From Paludibacteraceae bacterium (GTDB lineage: Bacteria; Bacteroidota; Bacteroidia; Bacteroidales; Paludibacteraceae), in NCBI GenBank assembly GCA_017550335.1, contig JAFZPM010000046.1:62001-126000 (forward strand): a stretch of 64,000 nucleotides of DNA. The letters are read 5' to 3'. How positions within the stretch are numbered: position 1 is the stretch's first letter; every line of letters starts with the position of its first letter. Positions 27,570 to 36,323 of this stretch are shown here, piece after piece. The notes beneath the pieces are model-generated. The model was not told where the DNA came from. It ran no database searches and was given only the letters and a program-made list of their open reading frames with translations. Position numbers and translations under genes: made by a program.

Positions 27570-28535
27570 TTAACTCTTGCTTTTTATATCCTTCCACTTC
27601 TCCTCGCTCATCTTAGAGCCTACCACTTGTACGATGTTCCCGCTCACGAGCGAACCTATTTCACCGCATCTCTGCATGTCATATCCCTTGTGAAGACCGT
27701 ACAGGAATCCGGATGCGAACAGGTCGCCAGCTCCTGTGGTGTCTATGGCGGTCACGCCTGGCAGGCAATCCACTCGGACTGTTTCGCCGTCCTTTTTGAT
27801 CAACGACCCCTTCTTGCCTAGTTTGACGACGGCTATTTCGCACATCTCCGCGATGTAGTCGAGGGCCTCTTCCGGCTCTCTCTGGGCGAATGCTTTCGCC
27901 TCCTCTTCGTTGGCGAATACGATGTCGACATACTCCTTCACGGCACGTTTCAGGAACGCAAGGTTCTCTTCCACCACATTGTAGCTGGCGAGGTCCAATG
28001 ACACTTTCGCGCCCGCCGCTTTCGCCATCTTCATGGCGGCCTCGATCATGGTGGTGTTCTGTACTAGGTAACCCTCGATGTGGCAGAGGTCTACGCCCTT
28101 GAACCAGTTAGGATCGAAGTCGTTCTCCGTCAATGTGCTGGCCGCTCCCAAACAGGTGGCCATGGTCCGCTCGCTGTCGGGTGAGATGAGGGAGACGCAT
28201 ACGCCGGTCGGCAGGTTGCTCTTGACGATGTGGGTAGTCACGCCGTGTTTCTCCATGTCCGACTTGAAAAATTCGCCGGCTTCGTCCTCGCCTGTCTTCC
28301 CGATGAAGTGGCAAGGCGCTCCCAGTGCGGCAAGTCCCGATATGGTGTTGGAGGCTGATCCTCCCGTGACGAAGTGACGGTCGCCGTCCTTGATTTCGTC
28401 TTGTATCTTTGCGGACAAATCTTTGTCTATCAATTGCATACTTCCTTTCGGTAGGGAAAGTTTCTTCAACGTGTCGTCAGACTTCAGTACAGACAAGACG
28501 TCCACGAGTGCGTTTCCTAATCCTATTGTTACCAT
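27570..28535 (-). CDS. PfkB-family sugar/nucleoside kinase, adenosine-kinase-like
   Basis: The 321-residue protein has the ribokinase fold signatures: the N-terminal GNALVDVL, the glycine-rich GGSASNTISGLAALG that binds substrate, and DTTGAGDLFASGFL at 265-278 containing the catalytic aspartate and anion hole. Bacteroidales relatives are usually annotated as adenosine kinase or ribokinase-like kinase. The substrate (adenosine, ribose or another) cannot be fixed from sequence. It is cytosolic and single-domain, of normal family length. It is transcribed away from tRNA-Asn. A perfect -7 box lies about 28 bases upstream of its ATG. Confidence 0.85.
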   Translation of the reverse strand: MVTIGLGNALVDVLSVLKSDDTLKKLSLPKGSMQLIDKDLSAKIQDEIKDGDRHFVTGGSASNTISGLAALGAPCHFIGKTGEDEAGEFFKSDMEKHGVTTHIVKSNLPTGVCVSLISPDSERTMATCLGAASTLTENDFDPNWFKGVDLCHIEGYLVQNTTMIEAAMKMAKAAGAKVSLDLASYNVVEENLAFLKRAVKEYVDIVFANEEEAKAFAQREPEEALDYIAEMCEIAVVKLGKKGSLIKKDGETVRVDCLPGVTAIDTTGAGDLFASGFLYGLHKGYDMQRCGEIGSLVSGNIVQVVGSKMSEEKWKDIKSKS

Positions 28536-28563
28536 ATTTTTTCTTCTTTTTTGTGAAATTTAT

Positions 28564-28572
28564 ATGCAAATA
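28564..28572 (-). promoter_or_regulatory. -7 box of the PfkB-family kinase gene
   Basis: The minus strand reads TATATTTGC, a perfect match to TAnnTTTGC, with TTGT 18 bases upstream. It is back to back with the tRNA-Asn promoter. Confidence 0.5.
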
Positions 28573-28596
28573 TATTTTTTTTATTCGAGAAAACAA

Positions 28597-28605
28597 TCTA
28601 AATTT
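28597..28605 (+). promoter_or_regulatory. -7 box of tRNA-Asn (first copy)
   Basis: TAAATTTGC matches TAnnTTTGC and continues into ACCGCA. The word TTTGCACCGCA is also found upstream of the two other tRNA genes of the window. The mature tRNA begins 37 bases after the box. Confidence 0.6.
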
Positions 28606-28641
28606 GCACCGCATTTGAGGGAAATCCTCGGGCGTGGAAAT

Positions 28642-28715
28642 TCTTCCTTAGCTCAGTCGGTTAGAGCACCTGACTGTTAATCAGGGGGTCCTTGGTTCAA
28701 GTCCAAGAGGGAGAG
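28642..28715 (+). tRNA. tRNA-Asn (anticodon GTT)
   Basis: A complete 74-base cloverleaf can be folded. The acceptor arms are TCTTCCT and AGGGAGA (one T-G pair), the D arm GCTC/GAGC, the anticodon arm CCTGA-CTGTTAA-TCAGG with GTT, and the T arm CTTGG-TTCAAGT-CCAAG. The discriminator is G. CCA is not encoded. An identical copy lies in inverted orientation at 51392-51465. Confidence 0.95.
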
Positions 28716-28717
28716 CA

Positions 28718-28749
28718 GAGAGAGTCGGTGACGACTCTCTTTTTTTTTG
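28718..28749 (+). terminator. Rho-independent terminator of tRNA-Asn
   Basis: A 9 to 10 bp stem, AGAGAGTCG paired with CGACTCTCT, closes a GTGA loop and is followed by nine T. It begins 3 bases after the mature tRNA end. Confidence 0.85.
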
Positions 28750-28767
28750 TGCATTCTTGGGGATAGA

Positions 28768-28850
28768 GCCTAAGGTCTTTAAGGTCAGTGGCCTAACGGC
28801 TGGAATCTAAAGTGTTTAAGGTCGGAGGGTTAAAGTCTAAAGGCTAAAGC
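28768..28850. repeat. Short imperfect direct repeats in the spacer before dnaE
   Basis: ctaaggtctttaaggtc at 28770-28786 recurs as ctaaagtgtttaaggtc at 28807-28823, a 37-base period. A weaker third variant of taaagtctaaaggctaaag follows. No coding potential is seen. The function is unknown. Confidence 0.5.
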
Positions 28851-28922
28851 ATTAATTTTCATCTGGTTTCTTTTAGTTGATAACTTTTGCTCCAAAATTT
28901 CTTTTCCTACTTTTTTTCATTA

Positions 28923-28931
28923 TATTTTTGC
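28923..28931 (+). promoter_or_regulatory. -7 box of the DNA polymerase III alpha gene
   Basis: TATTTTTGC matches TAnnTTTGC exactly, 33 bases upstream of the ATG at 28965. No perfect -33 TTTG is present. Confidence 0.45.
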
Positions 28932-28964
28932 CTTTGTTAGCATTCAATCATAGACCCTAATAAA

Positions 28965-31900
28965 ATGGCGGAATTTGTTCATTTGCATGTCCACTCACAC
29001 TACTCCATCCTCGACGGAATGTCGAAGGTGCCGGATCTGGTGGACAAGTGTATGCGGACCGGCATGCGCGCGATGGCGCTGACGGACCACGGTAATATGT
29101 TCGGCATCAAAGACCTGAAGGACTACGTCAAGAAGGTGAATGGCGCTCCGAAAAAGAAGGTGAAGGAGTGCGAGGAGAACATCGAGAAGGAGACTGATCC
29201 CGCCAAGAAGGCCGAACTGGAGGCTGAACTGGTGAAGCTGAAGGAGAAGGCGGAGGCTTTCGTGCCGTTCAAACCTATCATCGGTACGGAGGCTTACTGC
29301 GCTCGTCGTACGTTACATGACAAGGATAAGACGGTGAAGGAGATATCCGCGGAGACGGGTAAGGAACGTATCGTCGACCGTAGCGGTCACCACCTTATTC
29401 TTTTGGCGAAGAACAAAGCGGGGTATAAAAGCCTCTGTAAGCTGGCTTCCATCGCCTATACGGAGGGTTATTATGACAACCCTCGTATCGATAAGAACGT
29501 GCTGAAGCAGTACCACGAGGGGCTCATCGTCTGCTCCGCCTGCTTGGGAGGTGAGATCCCTCAGCTGATCATCGCAGGCAAGATCGATGAGGCGGAGAAA
29601 TCCATCATGTGGTTCAAGGAGATTTTCGGAGACGATTATTACTTAGAGTTGCAGCGGCACAAGACGGACAAGCCGAATGCCGCAACAGATACCTATGAGC
29701 GTCAGCAGGAGGTGAACAAGGTGCTGATCGAATTGGCCCGCAAAACCAATACGAAGATCATCGCCACGAACGATGTGCACTTCGTCGAGGAGGAGCACGG
29801 CGAGGCCCACGACCGCCTCATCTGCTTGAGTACGGGCAAGGACTACGACGACCCGAACCGCCTGCACTACACGAAGCAGGAGTGGCTGAAGACGCCGGAT
29901 GAGATGTACAGCATATTCGAAGACATCCCCGAGGCCCTGACGAACACGTTGGAGATCGCGGACAAGGTGGAGGTGTATGACATCGATTCGGACCCTATCA
30001 TGCCTAAGTTCGATATCCCTGCTGACTTCGGCACGGAGGAGGAGTACCGTAAGAAGTTCACGGAAAAGGACCTCTTCGACGAGTTCACGCAGAACGAGAA
30101 GCATGAGGTGGTGCTGAGCCAGGAGGATGCGGAGAAGAAGATTAAGAAACTGGGCGGATACGAGAAACTGTACCGTATCAAGTTGGAGGCGGATTACCTC
30201 AATAAGCTGGCCTGGGACGGAGCGAAGAAACGCTACGGCGACCATCTGACGGAGGAACAGATAGAACGTATCACCTTCGAGCTGCATATCATGAAGACCA
30301 TGGGATTCCCGGGCTACTTCCTGATCGTGCAGGACTATATCCGCGCCGCCCGCGAGGAGTTGGGCGTGAGCGTGGGACCGGGCCGTGGATCCGCTGCCGG
30401 GTCGGTGGTGGCGTACTGCCTATGGATCACGGACCTCGACCCGCTGAAGTATGACTTGCTGTTCGAGCGTTTCCTGAACCCTGACCGTATCTCCTTGCCC
30501 GATATCGACGTCGACTTCGATGATGACGGACGTAGCAAGGTGCTCACCTGGGTGCGCAAACGTTATGGCGAGGAGAAGGTGGCGCATATCATCACCTATG
30601 GAACCATGGCGACGAAGTCCTCCGTGGCGGATGTGGGTCGTGTGCAAAAGGTGCCGCTCCCTACGGTGAACGCTATCAAGGCGTTGATCCCTGACCGTGG
30701 ATTCGACGAGGAGTCGGTGAAGGCGGTGGAGGGTACGTTGCCTAAGAAGATGCCGAAGGTGAACCTCAAGAACTGCTTCAAGTATATCCCGCAGCTGCGT
30801 GACATGAAGAACGGTCCGGACGAGAACATCTCCACGATGCTGACCTATGCGCAGGAATTGGAGGATACCAACCGCCAGGTGGGTATCCACGCTTGTGGTG
30901 TGATCATCGGTGCGGACGATCTGACGAATTTCGCCCCTGTCTGCACCATCCATGATAAGAAATTGGACAAGGATGTGGTGGTGACCCAATACGACGGACA
31001 TGTGGTCGAGTCGGTTGGTTTGATCAAGATGGACTTCCTCGGACTCAGTACCCTGACGTTGATCAAGGAGGCGCTCGCCAACGTGAAGAAGGCGCGCGGC
31101 ATCGATGTGGACATCTCCAACATTCCTATTGATGACGAACTGACCTACCAACTCTATAGCGAGGGCCGCACCATCGGTACGTTCCAGTTCGAGTCGCCCG
31201 GTATGCAGAAATACCTTCGCGAACTGAAGCCTACGCAGATCACGGACCTTATCGCCATGAACGCGTTGTATCGTCCGGGACCTATCGAATATATCCCTAC
31301 GTTCATCCGTCGTAAGAATGGACTGGAGCCTATCGAGTACGATATTCCAGTGATGGAGAAGTACCTCAAGGATACCTATGGCGTCACCGTCTACCAAGAG
31401 CAGGTGATGTTGTTGAGCCGTCTGTTGGCCAACTTCACCCGTGGTGAGGCGGATACCTTGCGTAAGGCGATGGGTAAGAAGATCTTCGCCATGCTGGCCA
31501 TTCTGAAGCCTAAGTTCATCGAGGGCGGTAAGAAGAACGGACATGACCCTGAGATTCTGGAAAAGATATGGAAAGACTGGGAGAAGTTCGCCTCCTATGC
31601 GTTCAATAAATCGCACGCCGCATGTTACGCTTGGGTGGCCTACCAAACCGGTTACCTGAAGGCGCATTACCCGGCGGAGTACATGGCCGCCAACCTGACG
31701 CTTAGCAAGGATAACATCACTGACGTGCAGAAATTCATGGAGGAGTGTAAGTCCATGAAGATCAAGGTGAAGGGACCTGACGTGAACGAGTCCGAGCTGA
31801 ACTTCACTGTGAACCAGACGGGTGAGATCCGCTTCGGATTGGGAGGCGTCAAGGGCGTCGGCGAGGGTGCGGTGATGGCGATCGTATCCGAGCGGGAGAA

Positions 31901-32855
31901 GAACGGTCCGTACACCTCCATCTTCGATTTCGTGGAGCGTGTCGATCTTAAGGCTTGCAATAGAAAGACGATCGAGAGCTTGGCGCTTTCGGGCGCGTTC
32001 GATTCCCTTCCGAACTGCACCAGGGAGCAGATCATGTCGCCTACGGACAAGGGGCGGACGGTGTCGGAGGTGCTCTGCCAATATGGCACGCAATGTAAAC
32101 TGGCCGCACAGAGCAATGTGCAGTCCCTCTTTGGTGGGGATGTGGGTATGAAACCGCAGCAGCCGATATTGCCGAAGGCGGAGGCATGGTCCGATCTGTA
32201 TCGGTTGGAAAAAGAGCGTGAATTGGTGGGAATTTATCTTTCTGCCCATCCACTTGATGCGTATTACGTATTTTTAAATTATATTTGCAATGTGAGGATG
32301 AGTGATATGGAGACGGACGCAAGTTTCGGAGCCAATCATTTGGATCAGGAGTTGATGATGGGAGGTGTCATCACGGAGGCGGTCTCCACTGTCTCGAAGA
32401 AGGGTACTCCTTGCCGGTTCATCACGGTGGAGGATTATTCGGGTTCCCATCGTTTCGCCCTCTTCCGTTCGGAGGACATTGTGAAGTTCTCCCCGTATGA
32501 GAAGGGCATGATGGTCTTCATCAGTGGTAGCTTCTCCAAGCGGCGGTTTGGTGATTACATCGACTTCAACATCGCCACGGTGAAGCCTTTGGCGGAGGAG
32601 AGCAGGGATTTCTCAGGAAACCTGACGATCAAGATCAAGGAGGAAAATGTCACGCCAGACTTTGTCACTAACTTTTTGTCATTGATTGAAGGTCAGGATG
32701 GCAATGTGAACCTCTCCTTGGCGGTGGTGGAACCATCCACGGGTAACCCTGTGACTGTGACGTCCCGCTCGAGGAAGATAAAGCTCACACGGCCTCTGAT
32801 GGAGTACCTTGAGCAGATGCGGAAGGAAGGGACGGTGGATTTGAACGTCGCCTGA
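28965..32855 (+). CDS. dnaE: DNA polymerase III subunit alpha
   Basis: This 1296-residue protein is the replicative C-family polymerase. The N-terminal PHP domain starts HVHSHYSILDG at residue 7. The polymerase core has GPGRGSAAGS (about 470) and the catalytic PDIDVDFDDDGR (about 512-523). FNKSHAACYAW lies near residue 878. The C-terminal part carries an OB-fold and tail (about 1090-1296). The length is at the upper end for DnaE, typical of Bacteroidetes, with a lysine/glutamate-rich insert at about 65-95 inside the PHP domain. No 3'-5' exonuclease domain is fused, so it is DnaE and not PolC. It acts in the replisome on the leading and lagging strands. It stands alone, with a -7 box 33 bases upstream. 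Confidence 0.98.
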   Translation: MAEFVHLHVHSHYSILDGMSKVPDLVDKCMRTGMRAMALTDHGNMFGIKDLKDYVKKVNGAPKKKVKECEENIEKETDPAKKAELEAELVKLKEKAEAFVPFKPIIGTEAYCARRTLHDKDKTVKEISAETGKERIVDRSGHHLILLAKNKAGYKSLCKLASIAYTEGYYDNPRIDKNVLKQYHEGLIVCSACLGGEIPQLIIAGKIDEAEKSIMWFKEIFGDDYYLELQRHKTDKPNAATDTYERQQEVNKVLIELARKTNTKIIATNDVHFVEEEHGEAHDRLICLSTGKDYDDPNRLHYTKQEWLKTPDEMYSIFEDIPEALTNTLEIADKVEVYDIDSDPIMPKFDIPADFGTEEEYRKKFTEKDLFDEFTQNEKHEVVLSQEDAEKKIKKLGGYEKLYRIKLEADYLNKLAWDGAKKRYGDHLTEEQIERITFELHIMKTMGFPGYFLIVQDYIRAAREELGVSVGPGRGSAAGSVVAYCLWITDLDPLKYDLLFERFLNPDRISLPDIDVDFDDDGRSKVLTWVRKRYGEEKVAHIITYGTMATKSSVADVGRVQKVPLPTVNAIKALIPDRGFDEESVKAVEGTLPKKMPKVNLKNCFKYIPQLRDMKNGPDENISTMLTYAQELEDTNRQVGIHACGVIIGADDLTNFAPVCTIHDKKLDKDVVVTQYDGHVVESVGLIKMDFLGLSTLTLIKEALANVKKARGIDVDISNIPIDDELTYQLYSEGRTIGTFQFESPGMQKYLRELKPTQITDLIAMNALYRPGPIEYIPTFIRRKNGLEPIEYDIPVMEKYLKDTYGVTVYQEQVMLLSRLLANFTRGEADTLRKAMGKKIFAMLAILKPKFIEGGKKNGHDPEILEKIWKDWEKFASYAFNKSHAACYAWVAYQTGYLKAHYPAEYMAANLTLSKDNITDVQKFMEECKSMKIKVKGPDVNESELNFTVNQTGEIRFGLGGVKGVGEGAVMAIVSEREKNGPYTSIFDFVERVDLKACNRKTIESLALSGAFDSLPNCTREQIMSPTDKGRTVSEVLCQYGTQCKLAAQSNVQSLFGGDVGMKPQQPILPKAEAWSDLYRLEKERELVGIYLSAHPLDAYYVFLNYICNVRMSDMETDASFGANHLDQELMMGGVITEAVSTVSKKGTPCRFITVEDYSGSHRFALFRSEDIVKFSPYEKGMMVFISGSFSKRRFGDYIDFNIATVKPLAEESRDFSGNLTIKIKEENVTPDFVTNFLSLIEGQDGNVNLSLAVVEPSTGNPVTVTSRSRKIKLTRPLMEYLEQMRKEGTVDLNVA

Positions 32856-32986
32856 CCTCACTTGTGGCATGGTTTTTGTGTGGCTGATAGTAAAAATGGA
32901 CTTGACGAATTGATTGCCAACCCATTGCCCATGTGTTTTTATTGAAAAGTTGAATCTTTAGAACTCACCTAAAATATATTACGAGT

Positions 32987-33298
32987 ATGATTAATATTAC
33001 AGATGCTAACTACGAAGAGATGGTAAAGAGCGACAAACTCTTGGTGCTGGATTTCGGCGCGAGCTGGTGTGTCCCTTGTAAGAACGTGGCTGTTGTCTTG
33101 GAGGAATTGTCCGAAACGTACGCTGACCGTGTGGTAATCGGCAAGGTGGATGTGGACGAGAACCCTGACTTGGTCTCCATGTATAAGGTGCGCAACGTCC
33201 CAACCGTCTTTTTGGTACGTAATGGAGAGGTTGTCGATAAGATGGTCGGTGGCTATCCGAAGCCAGACATCGTGGCCAAGATTGATGCAAACCTATAA
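32987..33298 (+). CDS. Thioredoxin with WCVPC active site
   Basis: This 103-residue single-domain thioredoxin has active site WCVPC at 27-31 and the cis-proline motif NVPT near residue 69. It has no signal peptide, so it is cytosolic. The usual WCGPC glycine is replaced by valine, which in this fold tends to shift redox potential or partner choice. Family knowledge: it reduces protein disulfides using thioredoxin reductase. Two further genes follow at 9 and 15 bases, so a three-gene operon is likely. A second, canonical thioredoxin probably exists elsewhere in the genome, but this cannot be seen here. Confidence 0.92.
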   Translation: MINITDANYEEMVKSDKLLVLDFGASWCVPCKNVAVVLEELSETYADRVVIGKVDVDENPDLVSMYKVRNVPTVFLVRNGEVVDKMVGGYPKPDIVAKIDANL

Positions 33299-33307
33299 GA
33301 AACGTCT

Positions 33308-33700
33308 ATGGACTCAAAGGTTCTTATTTACATATTGATCTTCGTCGGCGTGTTTATCTTCAACTTGCTGAAGGATAAATGGCAGGCCGATGCGAAGCGG
33401 GAAAAGAGCGTGGCGAAGAATCGTCCGGTGGGTGGTGTCGCTGAATCGGCGCTGGCCCCTGCGCAAAGCAAGCCTAAGAAACGCTCCTCCGATCCGTTCC
33501 TGACCGCTGAGATGAGAACGTATGATGTGGAGAGGCCGAAAAAGCAACAGAACAATCATACGAAGAAGTCTCATGCTAATAAGCCGAATCCTGTGATGGA
33601 GAATGCCCAGGAACCGAAGAACAATGAGTTTGCCTTCAATTCTGTGGAGGATGCGAGACGGGCGTTTATCGCTTCAGAGATCTGGAATAGGAAGTATTAA
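33308..33700 (+). CDS. Conserved small single-pass membrane protein of unknown function
   Basis: The 130-residue product has one N-terminal membrane segment (about residues 5-20, VLIYILIFVGVFIFNLL). A basic, Pro/Lys/Asn-rich cytoplasmic-looking middle follows, then a compact C-terminus, SVEDARRAFIASEIWNRKY. That C-terminal motif is one I associate with small Bacteroidales hypothetical proteins. No enzymatic motif is present. It lies between thioredoxin and the sirtuin with gaps of 9 and 15 bases, so it is likely co-transcribed. Function unknown. Confidence 0.8.
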   Translation: MDSKVLIYILIFVGVFIFNLLKDKWQADAKREKSVAKNRPVGGVAESALAPAQSKPKKRSSDPFLTAEMRTYDVERPKKQQNNHTKKSHANKPNPVMENAQEPKNNEFAFNSVEDARRAFIASEIWNRKY

Positions 33701-33715
33701 TTAATCAATAATACC

Positions 33716-34411
33716 ATGGGAAAGAAAAGGTTGGTTGTCTTGACGGGGGCGGGTATCAGCGCGGAGAGTGGTATCAGCACGTTCCGTGATTCGGACGGCC
33801 TTTGGAACGAGTATCGTGTCGAGGATGTCGCCACGCCGGAGGGCTTTTACCGTAACCCTAAACTGGTCTTGGACTTCTACAACGATATGCGCAAGGACCT
33901 GAAGAACCATCAACCTAACTACGGACATATTGGACTGAAGGAGTTGGAGGATGACTTCGACGTGAAGATCATCACCCAAAACGTGGACGACCTGCATGAA
34001 AGGGCGGGTAGCTCCTCCATCATCCATCTTCATGGCGAATTGATGAAGGTCTGCTCCTCTAAGGACACGAGCCTTGTGACGACCTTGCCATCCATGGAGA
34101 GTGAGATCCATGTGGGGGATAAGGCTTCCGACGGTAGCCAGTTGCGACCTTTCATCGTGTGGTTCAGTGAGCCTGTGCCGATGATTGAGCCGGCCATCAA
34201 GTGGGTGGAGCAGGCGGATATCTTTTTAATCGTAGGCAGCTCGTTGGTTGTTTATCCTGCGGCGGGATTGGTTCATTACCTGCGTAGGGAGGTGCCTATC
34301 TATTTGATAGACCCTAAGCCGGTCACTGTCCCATCGTCCAGGCCCATCTATATGATCCAGAAGGGTGCCTCCGAGGGGATGAAGGAGTTCATTTCAATGG
34401 TGCGCGGATAG
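33716..34411 (+). CDS. Sir2-family NAD-dependent protein deacylase without the zinc cysteines
   Basis: This 231-residue protein has the sirtuin signatures: GAGISAESGI with FRD (11-25), TQNVDDLHERAG (88-98) and the catalytic His106 in HLHGE. It removes acyl groups from lysine using NAD+. Only one cysteine (Cys112, MKVCSS) is present where two CxxC pairs usually bind zinc, so the zinc ribbon is absent or rebuilt. In desuccinylase-type sirtuins a YxxR pair reads the acyl group; here the equivalent stretch is Y55-N-D-M58-R59, with the arginine shifted by one. Other Bacteroidales homologues also seem to lack the cysteines, so this is probably a lineage trait rather than decay. It is the last gene of the thioredoxin operon. 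Confidence 0.9.
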   Translation: MGKKRLVVLTGAGISAESGISTFRDSDGLWNEYRVEDVATPEGFYRNPKLVLDFYNDMRKDLKNHQPNYGHIGLKELEDDFDVKIITQNVDDLHERAGSSSIIHLHGELMKVCSSKDTSLVTTLPSMESEIHVGDKASDGSQLRPFIVWFSEPVPMIEPAIKWVEQADIFLIVGSSLVVYPAAGLVHYLRREVPIYLIDPKPVTVPSSRPIYMIQKGASEGMKEFISMVRG

Positions 34412-34619
34412 GTAATCCGTGGATTTATATCTTTTTGGGGGTGCTTCTTCCGTCTGATTAAGGATTCCTACAGTCTATTTTTCCTTGATTTATGCGACTT
34501 ATTTTTCTCTGAATTTTAAGTTTTTGAGCATTTCCCCCGTTATCTAACGATAAATGACTATCTTAGCACGATTTTTAACCAAGAATATAAACGAATAACT
34601 AAAAAAGAAGGAATATAAT

Positions 34620-36323
34620 ATGGAAGAGAAGACCAAAGGTGCGTGGAAAATCAAGACGCTCCTCTCTATCGCAGGTAAGATGCAGTGGAGAAAATTGGAC
34701 AAAGCCGCCAAGGATTGTAAGAAAGCGCAAGAGAAAACGCTGAGAGGTATTTTGGAATATGCGAAGGATTCCGTCTATGGTAAGGAACACAACTTCGCCA
34801 AGATATTGGAAGCGAAGAGCGCTGACGAGTTGTTCAAACTTTATGAGGAAAACGTGAAGTCTAACGACTACGAGGATTTCCGCCCATACGTGGAGCGTCA
34901 CAAACATGGTGAGGAAAATGTGCTTTTCCCTGGCAAACCTAAGATGTACGCCACCACTTCCGGTACGACCAGCGAGCCTAAGTGGATTCCTATCACGAAC
35001 GAATATTACTCCAACGTATATAGCAAGATGACGAAGGTGTGGCTCTACTCCTTCATCAAGAACCGCCCGAAGACTTTCGACGGACAGATCGTCTCCATCG
35101 TGGGTAAGGCCATCGAGGGTGCCGCTCCGGACGGAACAGTGTACGGATCCGTGTCTGGTGTGACGCAACGTGACTGTCCTGAGTTCATCAAGGTGGCTTA
35201 CACGGCCCCTGCGGATGTCTTCACCATCTCCGACTACAAGGCGCGTTACTATTGCATCATGCGTTTGGGTATCGAGCACAATGTGCACTTGATCGTGACC
35301 GCAAACCCTTCCACCATCGTGGAGATGCAGAACAACGTGAACGAGTTCTACGACGATTACGTGGATGATATCGAGAAGGGTACCATCAGCGCTAAGATCA
35401 ATATCCCTGAAGAGGTTAGACAAAACATCATCAAGGGCAAGAACCTGCAGCCAAACCCTGAGCGCGCGAAGGAACTCCGTGCGTTGAAGGAGAAGTACGG
35501 CACCGTGTTGCCTAAGCACTATTGGCCTAATATGCAGATCCTGAACACTTGGAAGTGTGGTAACACGAAGTTCTATTTGGATAAGTTCAAGGATTCATTC
35601 CCTAAGGATATGATGCACTTGGAGTTCAGCTACTTCTCTTCCGAGTGCCGCGCCGGATTGGTGTTGGACGATACGACCGGTACGGTCCTCTTCCCTCACA
35701 TGCACTATTTCGAGTTCGTGGAGAAGAGCGATCTCGAGAATCCTAATCCTAAGTTCCTGCGCCTGCACGAACTGGAGGTCGGCAAGCAATATTGCCCATA
35801 CGTGACGACATGGGCGGGTCTCTATCGTTACACGATGAGCGACTTGCTCGAGGTGGAGGGATTCTACGGAACCATCCCTAAGGTCCACATGGTGCAGAAG
35901 ATCAACGGTATCGTGACGATGACGGGTGAGAAACTCCACGAGACCCAATTCACGGGCGCTGTCGAGGAGGCTGCTAAAGAGTTGAACATGCCGGTTAAGT
36001 TCTTCATCGGTTTCGCTGATCTGAGTGTCTCCGCTTACCATTTCTACTACGAGTTCGAGAACCAGGATACTACGCAGGAACAAGCCGAGGCATTCACCAA
36101 ACTGGTGGATGATAAGCTGAAGCAGCGCAATATGGAGTATCAGGCTAAGCGTGACTCCTTGCGTGTGCACGATCCGATCACGCACATGCTCGTTCCCGAG
36201 TCGTTCGAGAAGTTCAAGGCACGTTGCATCGAAGAGGGAGCCCGCGACGGACAGTTCAAGTTGAACTTGTTGTTGCAGGATGAGAACCGTCATGCTAAAT
36301 TCAAAGACCTCGTTAAGAAATAA
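34620..36323 (+). CDS. GH3-family acyl-adenylating synthetase
   Basis: The 567-residue protein is a full-length GH3-like member of the adenylate-forming superfamily. The ATP-binding P-loop is TTSGTTSEPK at 112-121. A second motif YRYTMSDLLEVEGFYG lies near residue 402, and a conserved TMTGEKLHE near 437 precedes the small C-terminal domain. Plant GH3 enzymes conjugate amino acids to acyl acids through an acyl-AMP. Bacterial members are mostly uncharacterised, so the substrate here is unknown. Its stop overlaps the next start (TAATG), so translation of the HAD hydrolase is probably coupled. The 208-base upstream gap suggests its own promoter. No signal peptide. Confidence 0.9.
   Translation: MEEKTKGAWKIKTLLSIAGKMQWRKLDKAAKDCKKAQEKTLRGILEYAKDSVYGKEHNFAKILEAKSADELFKLYEENVKSNDYEDFRPYVERHKHGEENVLFPGKPKMYATTSGTTSEPKWIPITNEYYSNVYSKMTKVWLYSFIKNRPKTFDGQIVSIVGKAIEGAAPDGTVYGSVSGVTQRDCPEFIKVAYTAPADVFTISDYKARYYCIMRLGIEHNVHLIVTANPSTIVEMQNNVNEFYDDYVDDIEKGTISAKINIPEEVRQNIIKGKNLQPNPERAKELRALKEKYGTVLPKHYWPNMQILNTWKCGNTKFYLDKFKDSFPKDMMHLEFSYFSSECRAGLVLDDTTGTVLFPHMHYFEFVEKSDLENPNPKFLRLHELEVGKQYCPYVTTWAGLYRYTMSDLLEVEGFYGTIPKVHMVQKINGIVTMTGEKLHETQFTGAVEEAAKELNMPVKFFIGFADLSVSAYHFYYEFENQDTTQEQAEAFTKLVDDKLKQRNMEYQAKRDSLRVHDPITHMLVPESFEKFKARCIEEGARDGQFKLNLLLQDENRHAKFKDLVKK

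Noticed and set aside
30420..32249. A 609-codon open frame antisense to dnaE
   Set aside because: It is rich in His, Arg and Leu with no motif, and it mirrors the codon bias of the polymerase gene on the other strand.
33716..34411. Sirtuin as a pseudogene because zinc cysteines are missing
   Set aside because: The frame is full length and the catalytic and NAD-binding residues are intact.
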